Shown: in pieces, positions 1-6,474 of the stretch | Position numbering within the stretch: position 1 is the first letter of the stretch | Layout: every line of letters starts with the position of its first letter | NCBI GenBank assembly: GCA_035512155.1 | Contig: DATKEN010000179.1 | Coordinates: forward strand, 1 to 8,125 | Direction: 5' to 3' | Source: JABCYV01 sp035512155 | GTDB lineage: Bacteria; Acidobacteriota; Terriglobia; Terriglobales; Acidobacteriaceae | Length of the DNA stretch: 8,125 bases | The notes under the pieces: model-generated | What the model was told of the DNA's origin: nothing | What the model saw: the letters and a program-made list of their open reading frames with translations, nothing else | The model's database searches: none | Program-made: the position numbers and the translations under genes

Positions 1-104
1 CCCGCGACCGCAGCGGATTGTGGATCGACGACTTTAACGGTGAGATCGGCAGCGAGAGCCGATGCGGGGAGAAGCAGGGTGAATAAAACAGCAATTATGC
101 GCAC
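1..104 (-). CDS. Secreted protein N-terminus, probable TonB-dependent cobalamin receptor (partial)
   Basis: Only the first 34 complete codons are in the window; the gene runs off the left edge. A GTG start at 104-102 is preceded by a strong Shine-Dalgarno AAGGAGG (116-110) with a 5-base spacer. The ATG at 109-107 directly abuts that site and reaches a stop after four codons, so it is not the start. The translation is a classic signal peptide: MRIIAVLFTLLLPASALA, then probable cleavage before ADLTVKVVDPQ. The mature start DLTVKVVDP...A.VAG resembles the carboxypeptidase-regulatory-like (beta-sandwich) domain that opens many acidobacterial TonB-dependent receptors. The gene lies directly behind a cobalamin riboswitch, so an outer-membrane vitamin B12 receptor of the BtuB type is the best inference. 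Other B12-controlled exported proteins are possible, because no plug or barrel sequence is visible. The reading frame and signal peptide are seen directly; the receptor assignment is inferred. Confidence 0.75.
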   Translation of the reverse strand, partial: MRIIAVLFTLLLPASALAADLTVKVVDPQSAAVA

Positions 105-109
105 TCCAT

Positions 110-131
110 CCTCCTTGGCACGCGAAAGAGG
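110..131 (-). promoter_or_regulatory. Shine-Dalgarno-sequestering hairpin (riboswitch expression platform)
   Basis: On the minus strand CCTCTTT (131-125) can pair over all seven bases, with one G-U, with the Shine-Dalgarno AAGGAGG (116-110). The loop is CGCGTGCC. The hairpin begins about 20 bases after the B12 box. When formed it hides the ribosome binding site of the downstream secreted protein, which is the usual translational mode of Gram-negative B12 riboswitches. Formation on ligand binding is inferred, not shown. Confidence 0.6.
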
Positions 132-147
132 TTGAGGTCGATGGATC

Positions 148-325
148 GCGCCGGTCTCCTGGCTTCGCGAGTAAGGATGTTTAGATCCGGATTCGTCCGC
201 GGCCTTCCCGGGAATTTCCCAGTGGCCGAGGGCAATGTCCTCGCTTACAGTTGCGCGGCAGCGCGGGAATTGCACCCGCTTCCCTGTCTTCGCCGAGCGG
301 CGAAGACGCGCTTTCCTAGGATGAC
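148..325 (-). ncRNA. Cobalamin (B12) riboswitch aptamer
   Basis: Read on the minus strand, the segment carries the hallmark blocks of the adenosylcobalamin/cobalamin riboswitch in the right order. First is a perfect hairpin (286-307, GTCTTCGCC / GGCGAAGAC), followed at once by GGGAA. Next come GGGTGCAATTCCCGC and GCCGCGCAACTGTAA around 246-280, matching the family pattern GGTGCAA..CC..GC..CC(A)CTGTAA. Then GGCCACTGGGAAA with CCCGGGAAGGCC (about 201-229) matches the CCACTG...GGGAAGGC arm. The 3' B12 box is AGCCAGGAGACCGGC (165-151). The leader ends about 47 bases before the GTG start of a secreted protein. The exact 5' boundary and the P1 pairing partner are uncertain. No U-run terminator follows, so control is probably at translation. 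Confidence 0.94.
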
Positions 326-347
326 AAAGATCGGAGCAACCGAATCG

Positions 348-376
348 AGAGTAATGGGCAGTGGCGGGGATGTCAA
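348..376 (-). promoter_or_regulatory. Candidate sigma-70 promoter for the riboswitch transcript
   Basis: A perfect -35 box TTGACA (376-371) is followed after exactly 17 bases by TACTCT (353-348), a weak -10 box with 3 of 6 consensus bases. Transcription would start near 340, just ahead of the riboswitch aptamer and in the right orientation. The position fits well; the weak -10 keeps this tentative. Confidence 0.45.
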
Positions 377-421
377 ATGGGACGTCGGGATCGTTCGCAA
401 AAACCCGCTTCCTAAATGGCC

Positions 422-451
422 GTGACGGCGTCTGACCAACAGGCCTACAAT
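422..451 (+). promoter_or_regulatory. Candidate promoter of the permease, very short leader
   Basis: TACAAT at 446-451 matches 5 of 6 positions of a -10 box. GTGACG at 422-427 matches 4 of 6 of a -35 box at 18-base spacing. The predicted start near 458 leaves only about 7-10 bases before the permease start codon, so the mRNA would be almost leaderless. Confidence 0.35.
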
Positions 452-464
452 TCTGCGGGGTGCC

Positions 465-2948
465 ATGATGAATTTTGAGTGGATCGGTCAGGACATTCGT
501 TTCGGCTTGCGTTCGATGTTGAGGAGTCCAAGCTTCACGGTGATCTGCATTCTTTCGCTGGCGCTGGGCATCGGGGCGAATACCACGATCTTCACCGTCA
601 TCAACGCCGTCCTGCTCCACCCTCTGCCAGTCGCCGAAATCTCTCGCCTGGTGCAACTCGATACCGTTGACAGCAAGACCATGGTCACACAGGCGCGCGC
701 CACGAAGATGGGCATGTCCTATGCCAACTGCGAGGATTACCAGCGGCAGAGCCAGGTGTTCGACGGGCTCTCGTGTAATTCGGGCACTGCGTTGACCTGG
801 AGCGGAGAAGCAGAACCCAAGCAGGTCGCCGGCCAGTTGGTGAACGCGAATTATTTCCAGGTGCTCGGCCTGACACCAGCTGCCGGACGCTTCTTCCTTC
901 CGGACGAAGACACCAAGCCGGGCGGCAACAATGTGGCCATCCTGAGCTACAGTCTTTGGGCCAATAAGTTCGGTTCGGACCGAAACCTGATTGGCAGGAG
1001 CGTGACCTTCAACGCGACACCGTTCACGGTCATTGGAGTCGGCCCGAAAGGCTTCAAGGGAACGTTCACAATCGGTCCCGCCGACCAAGTCTGGGTTCCC
1101 GTCAGCATGTACGGTCAGGTCCTGGCTGGATTTGTAAAGGACAATTTCAGAGAAAGGCGATTTCTAAATACCTTTACGGTAGCGCGATTAAAACCGGGGG
1201 TTAGCGAGGGGGAGGCGGAAGCCTCTCTGAAGACGATCGCCTCACAGCTTGCAGTGGAATACCCGAAGGAGAATGCCGGACGCAGCGTGGCGGTTTCCCC
1301 GCTGGCTGACGCGGCGGTGGGCATCAATCAACACGACCAATTTGTACTGGCGGGAGCTCTGATGATGGGGGTCGTCGGACTCATTCTTTTGATCGCTTGC
1401 GCCAATCTCGCCAATCTCCTGCTGGCCAAAGGAGCCCGGCGGGAACGAGAAATGAGTATCCGAACCGCCGTAGGTGCCAGCCGTGTACGCCTGATCCGCC
1501 AGCTTTTGACCGAGAGTCTGGTGTTATCGCTAAGCGGTGGCGCAGCCGGACTCCTGCTGGCGTTCGCCGGGCGGCGCTTACTCTGGGCTTTCCGTCCGCC
1601 ATTCATAGAGAACAATGATCTCGACCTTGAGCTCGATTCCCACGTGCTGCTGTTTACCCTGGGCCTTGCGCTGCTGACCGGAATCATCTTCGGCCTGGCC
1701 CCGGCCATCAAGGCATCCAGGGCCGACGTCTCCGAGGCGCTAAAAGCCGGCGGCCGGGGCGGAAGTGGTACCTGGACACGCGGTCCGCTGCGCAGCATAT
1801 TGATCGTTTCGGAAGTCGCGCTTGCACTGATCACACTCGTCGGTGCAGGACTGTTCATTCGAAGTATGGAGAATGCACAGAGAACGGATTTCGGCTTTGA
1901 ATCGAAACGTCTTTTCGTGATGGCAGTTGATCTCGGTGCGCTTCATTACGATGAAGCACACGGGCAGCAGTTTTATCGTGACGCTATTCAGCGGGTGAAC
2001 GCTTCTCACATGGTGCAAGCGGCGGCGGTTGCCTCAAACCTCCCGCTCGGCGGCGGCCTTGAGCGTACCGTATTTCCCGAAGGAAAGGACGAGACATCCG
2101 GCTACCGGGGCACCTTGACGCAGCTTAACGACGTCTCCCCAGGATTTTTCGACACCTTGCGTATTCCCCTGACGAAGGGGCGATCCTTCACCGATCTCGA
2201 TAAAAATCAGACCACACCCGTGGCAGTGATCAACGAAGCCATGGCTCGTCACTTCTGGCCCGATCAGGATGCGATTGGCAAGCGCTTCCACTTCTTCGGC
2301 GATCCCAAATTACTTGAGGTCGTGGGGATCGTGGGCAACACGGTGATCAACCAGGTTGGTGAAGATCCTCAACCCCTTGCCTATCTTCCGCTGACCCAGG
2401 ACTATCCCCCGGCCGCGACTGTGCAGGTACGCACTTCGGGGGACCCACGGGCGGTTATCGCCACAGTGCGCAGCCAGATCCAAGGACTGGACCCAAACCT
2501 CGCGATTACGAATGTTCAGACGGTAGAAGACGTGTTGAACCAGGGATTGTGGGCGCCTCGCATGGCAGCCGCCCTGCTCACATTATTCGGCGGCCTCGCG
2601 CTTGCCCTCGCGGCCATCGGTGTCTATGGCGTGCTTTCCTACTCCGTCAATCAGCAGACGCGCGAGATTGGAATTCGGATGGCGCTCGGTGCCACCCCGA
2701 GCGGGGTGCTGCGCTGGGTGGTTGGCCAGGGGCTTCGGTTAGCCGGCGCGGGCGTGCTGGTTGGCGTTGTCGCAGGTTTGGGCTTGATGCACTTTATGGG
2801 CAGTCTGCTGTTTGGAGTCAGTACACACGATCCAGAAACCTTCGGGACGGTAATACTGGTGCTAGGAATGATCGCTTTACTGGCGTGCTATCTGCCGGCC
2901 CGAAGAGCCACAAAGGTTAACCCCCTCGTAGCGTTGCGGCAAGACTGA
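465..2948 (+). CDS. Orphan MacB/FtsX-type ABC permease (ADOP-like, two permease modules)
   Basis: An 827-residue membrane protein made of two tandem MacB-like units, as in the acidobacterial duplicated orphan permease family. Unit 1 has a transmembrane helix at about 24-48, a periplasmic MacB_PCD domain at about 50-290, and FtsX helices at about 294-318, 345-370 and 395-415. Unit 2 has a helix at about 441-465, a second periplasmic domain at about 466-700, and helices at about 702-722, 755-775 and 795-812. Both FtsX modules carry the coupling signature after their first helix: REREMSIRTAVGASR (326-340) and QQTREIGIRMALGAT (730-744). The C-terminus RRATKVNPLVALRQD is typical. MacB-type permeases use ATP-driven movement to act on substrates in the periplasm. 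There is no ATPase gene in the window, so partner and substrate are unknown. Two ATGs are adjacent (465 and 468); the G-rich stretch at 455-460 is better spaced for 468, which would give the more usual N-terminus MNFEWIGQDIRFGLR. No frame damage is seen. Confidence 0.93.
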   Translation: MMNFEWIGQDIRFGLRSMLRSPSFTVICILSLALGIGANTTIFTVINAVLLHPLPVAEISRLVQLDTVDSKTMVTQARATKMGMSYANCEDYQRQSQVFDGLSCNSGTALTWSGEAEPKQVAGQLVNANYFQVLGLTPAAGRFFLPDEDTKPGGNNVAILSYSLWANKFGSDRNLIGRSVTFNATPFTVIGVGPKGFKGTFTIGPADQVWVPVSMYGQVLAGFVKDNFRERRFLNTFTVARLKPGVSEGEAEASLKTIASQLAVEYPKENAGRSVAVSPLADAAVGINQHDQFVLAGALMMGVVGLILLIACANLANLLLAKGARREREMSIRTAVGASRVRLIRQLLTESLVLSLSGGAAGLLLAFAGRRLLWAFRPPFIENNDLDLELDSHVLLFTLGLALLTGIIFGLAPAIKASRADVSEALKAGGRGGSGTWTRGPLRSILIVSEVALALITLVGAGLFIRSMENAQRTDFGFESKRLFVMAVDLGALHYDEAHGQQFYRDAIQRVNASHMVQAAAVASNLPLGGGLERTVFPEGKDETSGYRGTLTQLNDVSPGFFDTLRIPLTKGRSFTDLDKNQTTPVAVINEAMARHFWPDQDAIGKRFHFFGDPKLLEVVGIVGNTVINQVGEDPQPLAYLPLTQDYPPAATVQVRTSGDPRAVIATVRSQIQGLDPNLAITNVQTVEDVLNQGLWAPRMAAALLTLFGGLALALAAIGVYGVLSYSVNQQTREIGIRMALGATPSGVLRWVVGQGLRLAGAGVLVGVVAGLGLMHFMGSLLFGVSTHDPETFGTVILVLGMIALLACYLPARRATKVNPLVALRQD

Positions 2949-3289
2949 GTCGCCGCCCGGTCGTTGCCAGCTCGCCACGACCTCGTTAGATGATCCCAAA
3001 GCCTCGCTCCGTCCGCTCCCTTGAGAGTTAGACTTCTCGGGCGTTTTGCGTTCATTTGCCGACTCATAGCCGACCTAATGTCGCGGCAGGAACGTTATGA
3101 GAGTACATCGGGCAGAGGAGTCCTGCCCTAACAAAACCGGACATTTTAACTTCCTAACGAACCATCACCTCGTCAATTACTAGACAGCGCCGCGATGTGA
3201 GGGTAACGTGTGGACCATCGCTATGGGCCCCTTCGAGTACCGCGTCCGGTTCTGCACCAGACGCGAAATCTCCGCATTGCGGAACGGGG
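2949..3289. other. Intergenic region without a recognisable gene
   Basis: No convincing reading frame is seen between the permease stop and the small cysteine protein. Besides the terminator candidate at 3018-3047 it holds two small hairpins without T-runs. GGTCGT/ACGACC (2959-2964 and 2977-2982) has a 12-base loop, and GGGCAG/CTGCCC (3110-3115 and 3123-3128) has a 7-base loop. I see no clear promoter for the downstream small gene. Confidence 0.5.
3018..3047 (+). terminator. Possible Rho-independent terminator after the permease
   Basis: CCC (3018-3020) and GAGAG (3023-3027) pair with TTCTC (3034-3038) and GGG (3039-3041). This leaves a two-base TT bulge and a six-base loop, and CG then TTTT follow (3044-3047). 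It lies about 70 bases after the permease stop. The bulged stem and short T-run make it a moderate candidate. Confidence 0.4.
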
Positions 3290-3466
3290 ATGAGTTCAGC
3301 AGATCCAGAGCGCCGAAAAGATATCGCGTGGGAACGCCTCTCGCTTGAGAATGGCTGGTCGTGTCGCATCTGCGGGGCGATTCCGGACGTCGGTGTGCAA
3401 TTCGAAAACAACCTCTGCGAAGACTGCCGACTCTCTCTCAGGAACTATGACCCGACAGCCTCCTAG
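3290..3466 (+). CDS. Small four-cysteine (zinc-ribbon-like) protein, function unknown
   Basis: A 58-residue protein if it starts at ATG 3290. Four cysteines form two CxxC knuckles: C25-R-I-C28 in GWSCRICGAIPD and C43-E-D-C46 in NNLCEDCRLSL. The 14 residues between the pairs fit a small zinc ribbon or treble clef. The N-terminus (SSADPERRKDIAWERLSLENG) is charged and probably helical. There is no signal peptide, so it is likely cytoplasmic. The G-rich GGAACGGGG lies immediately upstream of ATG 3290 and may serve as a weak ribosome binding site. The frame stays open upstream to a GTG at 3197, giving 89 residues, but that extra part is low in recognisable character. I do not recognise a family. 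A zinc-binding or nucleic-acid-binding role is inference from the knuckles only. The gene ends about 100 bases before a strong terminator, which fits a real transcript. Confidence 0.5.
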   Translation: MSSADPERRKDIAWERLSLENGWSCRICGAIPDVGVQFENNLCEDCRLSLRNYDPTAS

Positions 3467-3568
3467 ATGATCCTCTTTCCCATTCGACACAACCCGCGAA
3501 CGTCGATCAACACAGGATCGGTCTAGTCTTCAGATCGCGAGCCCTGGACCAAGGACAGGCAGATGAAA

Positions 3569-3599
3569 ACGCCCAGGCTCATCTCATGAGCCTGGGCGT
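3569..3599. terminator. Strong bidirectional Rho-independent terminator between convergent genes
   Basis: A perfect 14-bp stem, ACGCCCAGGCTCAT (3569-3582) with its complement at 3586-3599, closes a three-base loop CTC. On the plus strand TTTT (3601-3604) follows after one base. On the minus strand the stem is followed by a T-run from the AAAA at 3566-3569. It therefore can end both the plus-strand small cysteine gene and the minus-strand basic-protein gene, whose stop is only 24 bases away. Confidence 0.9.
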
Positions 3600-3622
3600 G
3601 TTTTAAAAGTTGAGCTTCCCGT

Positions 3623-3952
3623 TCAAGCCGATTTCTTTGCGGCCTTCACCTTCGCCCACCGAGCGCGTTGTGCCGCCGCAATCCTCTTACGGGCGCTGGC
3701 GGACATTGTTCGTTTCTTGGGCATCGCGACGACTTTCTCGTTTTCGCCTCTTGCCTTCACTTTCGCCCAGCGTGCTCTCTGTGCAGCGGCGATTCTGGCT
3801 CTTCCAGCGGCAGACATCCTGCCCCGCCGTGCTGTCCCGTTTCCGTATGCTGCTCCGAAAGCTGACAGCGCTGCACCAATCGCCTTGACTTCCTTGCTCA
3901 ATCGATCATGCTCTTTCTTCAACATCTGCACTACGCCACCTAGGTTCGTCAT
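3623..3952 (-). CDS. Highly basic protein with coiled coil and two copies of a 23-residue motif
   Basis: A 109-residue protein from ATG 3952. That start is chosen because GAGGGGG (3964-3958) sits 5 bases upstream; an in-frame ATG at 4015 would add 21 residues across the promoter region. Residues 1-33 (MTNLGGVVQMLKKEHDRLSK...) form an amphipathic, probably coiled-coil helix. Residues 45-67 and 82-104 are two copies of one motif sharing 19 of 23 residues, with the core RIAAAQRARWAKVKA identical in both. The links (ARRGR, MPKKR, KKSA) are rich in Arg and Lys. There is no signal peptide, so it should be cytoplasmic. The helix plus repeated Arg/Lys/Trp patches suggests a self-associating nucleoid or other nucleic-acid-binding protein, but this is inference and I cannot name a characterised homologue. 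Similar proteins with this motif are, from memory, common hypothetical proteins in Acidobacteria. Transcription ends at the strong terminator just downstream. Confidence 0.82.
   Translation of the reverse strand: MTNLGGVVQMLKKEHDRLSKEVKAIGAALSAFGAAYGNGTARRGRMSAAGRARIAAAQRARWAKVKARGENEKVVAMPKKRTMSASARKRIAAAQRARWAKVKAAKKSA
3641..3709 (-). repeat. Protein motif repeat, copy 2 (residues 82-104)
   Basis: Encodes TMSASARK followed by RIAAAQRARWAKVKA. The 15-residue core is identical to copy 1, although 10 of its 15 codons differ synonymously. Confidence 0.85.
3752..3820 (-). repeat. Protein motif repeat, copy 1 (residues 45-67)
   Basis: Encodes RMSAAGRA followed by RIAAAQRARWAKVKA. It differs from copy 2 at four of 23 residues, all in the first eight positions. 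Confidence 0.85.
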
Positions 3953-3954
3953 TG

Positions 3955-3979
3955 AATCCCCCTCGCGGGGATTGTAGCA
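3955..3979 (-). promoter_or_regulatory. Extended -10 promoter with overlapping palindrome (possible operator)
   Basis: On the minus strand TGCTACAAT (3979-3971) matches an extended -10 box (TGnTATAAT, one mismatch). Transcription would start near 3964, at the Shine-Dalgarno GAGGGGG. A perfect 7-bp inverted repeat, AATCCCC(3955-3961)-N5-GGGGATT(3967-3973), spans from the -10 box into the ribosome binding site. It could bind a dimeric repressor, possibly the gene's own product. If the transcript starts further upstream, it could instead fold over the binding site. No good -35 box is seen at 17 bases. Confidence 0.45.
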
Positions 3980-4142
3980 GGCGGTCATGGTGGATGAGTC
4001 AAATGGAGATTTCACGCCAAGCCAGAGATGACCTCATGATCGCTTGTGAGCGTAGTAATAGCTTTTCGCTGTTCCCCAGCCAAGAAATTGGAGAAGCCTT
4101 GCTGGGCGGGGTTTTGCCGCGTTTCCACTCAGAAAAGGGAGC

Positions 4143-4170
4143 TTGACATTGTCCCATTGCCAGTGACAAA
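4143..4170 (+). promoter_or_regulatory. Weak promoter candidate for the S53 peptidase
   Basis: A perfect -35 box TTGACA (4143-4148) is followed at 16 bases by GACAAA (4165-4170), only 3 of 6 matches to a -10 box. It lies about 78 bases ahead of the peptidase start, within the 295-base gap shared with the divergent basic-protein gene. Nothing else in the gap is recognisable. Confidence 0.28.
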
Positions 4171-4247
4171 CTTCGGCCCCGTTCTTCGCAGACAAGCGCT
4201 CAAGGCGGTAAAGCCAAGAATGACCCCTGCCCAAAGGAGATTCAGTT

Positions 4248-6449
4248 ATGTCGATCCACATCGATCGGTTGCAGACTGGTATGGCAACCCCCTTTCAGCT
4301 CGTGATTCTCACTCTGCTCGTAAGCTTTGGATTCTCTCCATCAGCAAGCTCACAAGTGACTGCAGACAGCAGGTCACGAATGCTTTCGAACGCCGAAAAC
4401 CTCGGTTCAGAAGATTTGTCCAAGCAGATCACCGTGACGGTTTGGCTGAAACACCACAATCAAGCCGCGTTCGATGAATTGGTCCGGCAGATGTATGACA
4501 AGAGTTCCCCGAACTATCATCGTTTTCTCACCCTCGAGCAATACCACGCGAACTTTGCGCCGACAGCCCAGGAAGCAGCCGTGGTCCGCGACTTCCTTAC
4601 AGCCCGTAATTTGACTGTCTCGTCCGCGGACAAAAATAATCATTACCTATCCGCACGGGGCCGTGTCGCGGACGTGCAGAGTGCCTTCAAGGTGCAGATC
4701 AATCGCTTCAAAATCAATGGAGAGATCCATCGGGCGAACCTGACCGAGCCTGCGATCGAAGGGCCCGCCGGCGCCGTGGTGGCTTCAGTGCAGGGATTAA
4801 ACGACCTTCGCTACGAATCTTATGCGCGGCGGCCCATCAATCCGAATACCGGTGGCCCCGCGAACGGCATTCCGCTCAAGTCTGCGGGCGCAGGGTCCAA
4901 TGGACTGTTTTTCACGGCGGATTGTTTCGGTGGCCCTGTGACCGAGACTTTCACCACCCCAGGCGGTGGTCCATCAGCCGTATACACGGGCAATACCTAC
5001 GGTTCTGGCATCGCTTCCGTTCCACCCGGCGCTCCTCAGTGCGGCTATGATGCTGCCGACATGGAAGCCATTTACGGGCTGCCCACAGTTTATGCCAACG
5101 GGTTTGCCGGTACAGGCCAGACCATCGTGATTGTCGATGCGTTTGGATCGAACACGATTTTGGGCGACGCCAACACGTTTTCCCGACTGAACAAGCTGCC
5201 CGCGCTCAAGACTGGGCCAGGCGGGAATTTCCAAATTGTCAAGCCCAATGGCACGGCAAAATGCACGGCCACGAACGGCTGTATCGGTGGAAGCTGGCAA
5301 TTCGAAACCACTCTCGATGTTGAATCGGCCCACAGCATCGCCCCAGCCGCCAATATCCTCCTGGTGCTTGCCGCGGACAATTCCTTTACCAACATCGATA
5401 TCGCAAATCTCTTTGCGATTGACAATCTCGCGGGCAACGTAATCTCCAACAGTTTTGGACTTCCAGAGATAGTGTTTGTCGACTTTGCGCCGTCGATTCT
5501 CATAGTTGAAAACAACCTCGCAGAGACCGCGGCCGCTCTGGGCATTTCGCAGCAAGTCTCTACCGGTGACGCCGGCGATAACCTCGCATTCAATATAGCG
5601 AATTTTGGCATTAACGCCACGTCTCCAGGATTCGCTGCCAGTTCACCGTTTACGACCGCTGTGGGTGGTACCAGCACGTTCTTAGGTGCCGACCACACCG
5701 TTAAATTCCAGACCGGCTGGGGCCTCAACTTCACACGAATCGCCGGCACCCAGCCGAATCCTCCCGTTGTCCCGCCTCTCGGTTTTGGCTTCAATGGCGG
5801 AGCCGGCGGAGGGCCTAGCACCGTCTTTCCCAAACCAGCGTTCCAGAGTAATTTACCGGGTGCTTTTCGCCAGACTCCGGACATCTCCATGGTTGCTGAT
5901 CCAGAGACCGGGTTGGAGATCATCGTGACGCCGGACAGCGTTCCAGGTCATCAGAAGTTCGTCGAGGTATTTGGAGGCACGAGTCTCTCCGCCCCGATGT
6001 TCTCAGCGATGTGGGCACTCGCCAACCAGGCAGCCGGGGGCGGGCCGCTGGGACAGGCCGCACCTTTGCTCTACAACCTTCCTCGGAGCGCCATCACCGA
6101 CGTGCGCCAGATCGGGTCCCCGAATAATGTGACGGGAACCATTTCGATTCCAAATACGCCACCGAAACCTCCCACTATCATTCACGAAAGTGCGAAGGCT
6201 CTAGCGGCGCCATCTGCCTGTGCGGCTCCGCCATGTTCGCTGGAAAATACGACAACCTTTGTCAGCGCGCTCTTCCAAAGTTCCTCTTCAACTCGCTGGG
6301 ATGTTTTCGTCTTTGGGACCGACTCGTCTCTCACCACGGGTCCGGGGTGGGACAACGTGACCGGGTTGGGCACACCGAATGGTTTGCCGTTCATCAACGC
6401 AGCCGTGGCAGCGGCGTCAGCAAGCGGTGGTGCTGCGGCCACTCAGTGA
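4248..6449 (+). CDS. Secreted S53 (sedolisin/pro-kumamolisin) serine-carboxyl peptidase
   Basis: A 733-residue exported endopeptidase precursor. The start at 4248 is supported by AAAGGAG (4233-4239) 8 bases upstream. Residues 14-35 form a signal peptide (hydrophobic run LVILTLLVSFGF, cleavage near SASSQ). Residues about 50-192 are the pro-kumamolisin activation domain (SPNYHRFLTLEQY, then ANLTEPAIEGPAGA). The catalytic domain runs from about 265 to 722. The sedolisin tetrad is visible: E353 and D357 in FETTLDVESAHSIAP, D441 in STGDAGD, and S579 in GGTSLSAP. The calcium site fits D618-V619, G698, G700 and D702 in GPGWDNVTGLGTPNG. Such enzymes typically self-cleave the propeptide and degrade protein at acid pH outside the cell. 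Two features are unusual. The stretch between D618 and D702 is 84 residues, against about 22 in kumamolisin. Six cysteines fall in three pairs (226/265, 339/345, 658/663), possible disulfides. All catalytic residues are intact, so activity is expected. Confidence 0.95.
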   Translation: MSIHIDRLQTGMATPFQLVILTLLVSFGFSPSASSQVTADSRSRMLSNAENLGSEDLSKQITVTVWLKHHNQAAFDELVRQMYDKSSPNYHRFLTLEQYHANFAPTAQEAAVVRDFLTARNLTVSSADKNNHYLSARGRVADVQSAFKVQINRFKINGEIHRANLTEPAIEGPAGAVVASVQGLNDLRYESYARRPINPNTGGPANGIPLKSAGAGSNGLFFTADCFGGPVTETFTTPGGGPSAVYTGNTYGSGIASVPPGAPQCGYDAADMEAIYGLPTVYANGFAGTGQTIVIVDAFGSNTILGDANTFSRLNKLPALKTGPGGNFQIVKPNGTAKCTATNGCIGGSWQFETTLDVESAHSIAPAANILLVLAADNSFTNIDIANLFAIDNLAGNVISNSFGLPEIVFVDFAPSILIVENNLAETAAALGISQQVSTGDAGDNLAFNIANFGINATSPGFAASSPFTTAVGGTSTFLGADHTVKFQTGWGLNFTRIAGTQPNPPVVPPLGFGFNGGAGGGPSTVFPKPAFQSNLPGAFRQTPDISMVADPETGLEIIVTPDSVPGHQKFVEVFGGTSLSAPMFSAMWALANQAAGGGPLGQAAPLLYNLPRSAITDVRQIGSPNNVTGTISIPNTPPKPPTIIHESAKALAAPSACAAPPCSLENTTTFVSALFQSSSSTRWDVFVFGTDSSLTTGPGWDNVTGLGTPNGLPFINAAVAAASASGGAAATQ

Positions 6450-6474
6450 GCTTGACTGCATCATTTTAGCGACT

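Noticed and set aside
132..425. Plus-strand reading frame of 97 codons in the region left of the permease
   Set aside because: It is the complement of the cobalamin riboswitch and its promoter, whose RNA blocks explain the conservation. The protein has no recognisable feature.
1328..1858. Minus-strand reading frame of 176 codons opposite the permease
   Set aside because: The composition is Ser/Arg/Pro-rich, as expected from antisense of a membrane-protein gene, and no motif is visible.
3110..3128. GGGCAG/CTGCCC hairpin as a terminator
   Set aside because: The stem is only six base pairs and is not followed by a T-run on either strand.
3610..3977. Several plus-strand frames opposite the basic repeat protein
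   Set aside because: The minus-strand frame has a Shine-Dalgarno, promoter, terminator and selected repeats; the plus-strand frames have none of these.
3953..4015. Longer start (ATG 4015) for the basic repeat protein
   Set aside because: It would translate through the extended -10 promoter and the palindrome, while ATG 3952 has a well-placed GAGGGGG.
4046..4477. Plus-strand frame of 143 codons overlapping the start of the S53 gene
   Set aside because: It runs out of frame through the signal peptide and propeptide of the peptidase, lacks motifs, and the peptidase has the ribosome binding site.
5090..5923. Long minus-strand reading frame (277 codons) opposite the S53 peptidase
   Set aside because: It lies wholly antisense to an intact enzyme gene, has no ribosome binding site of note and shows no domain. 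Codon bias of the sense gene explains the open frame.
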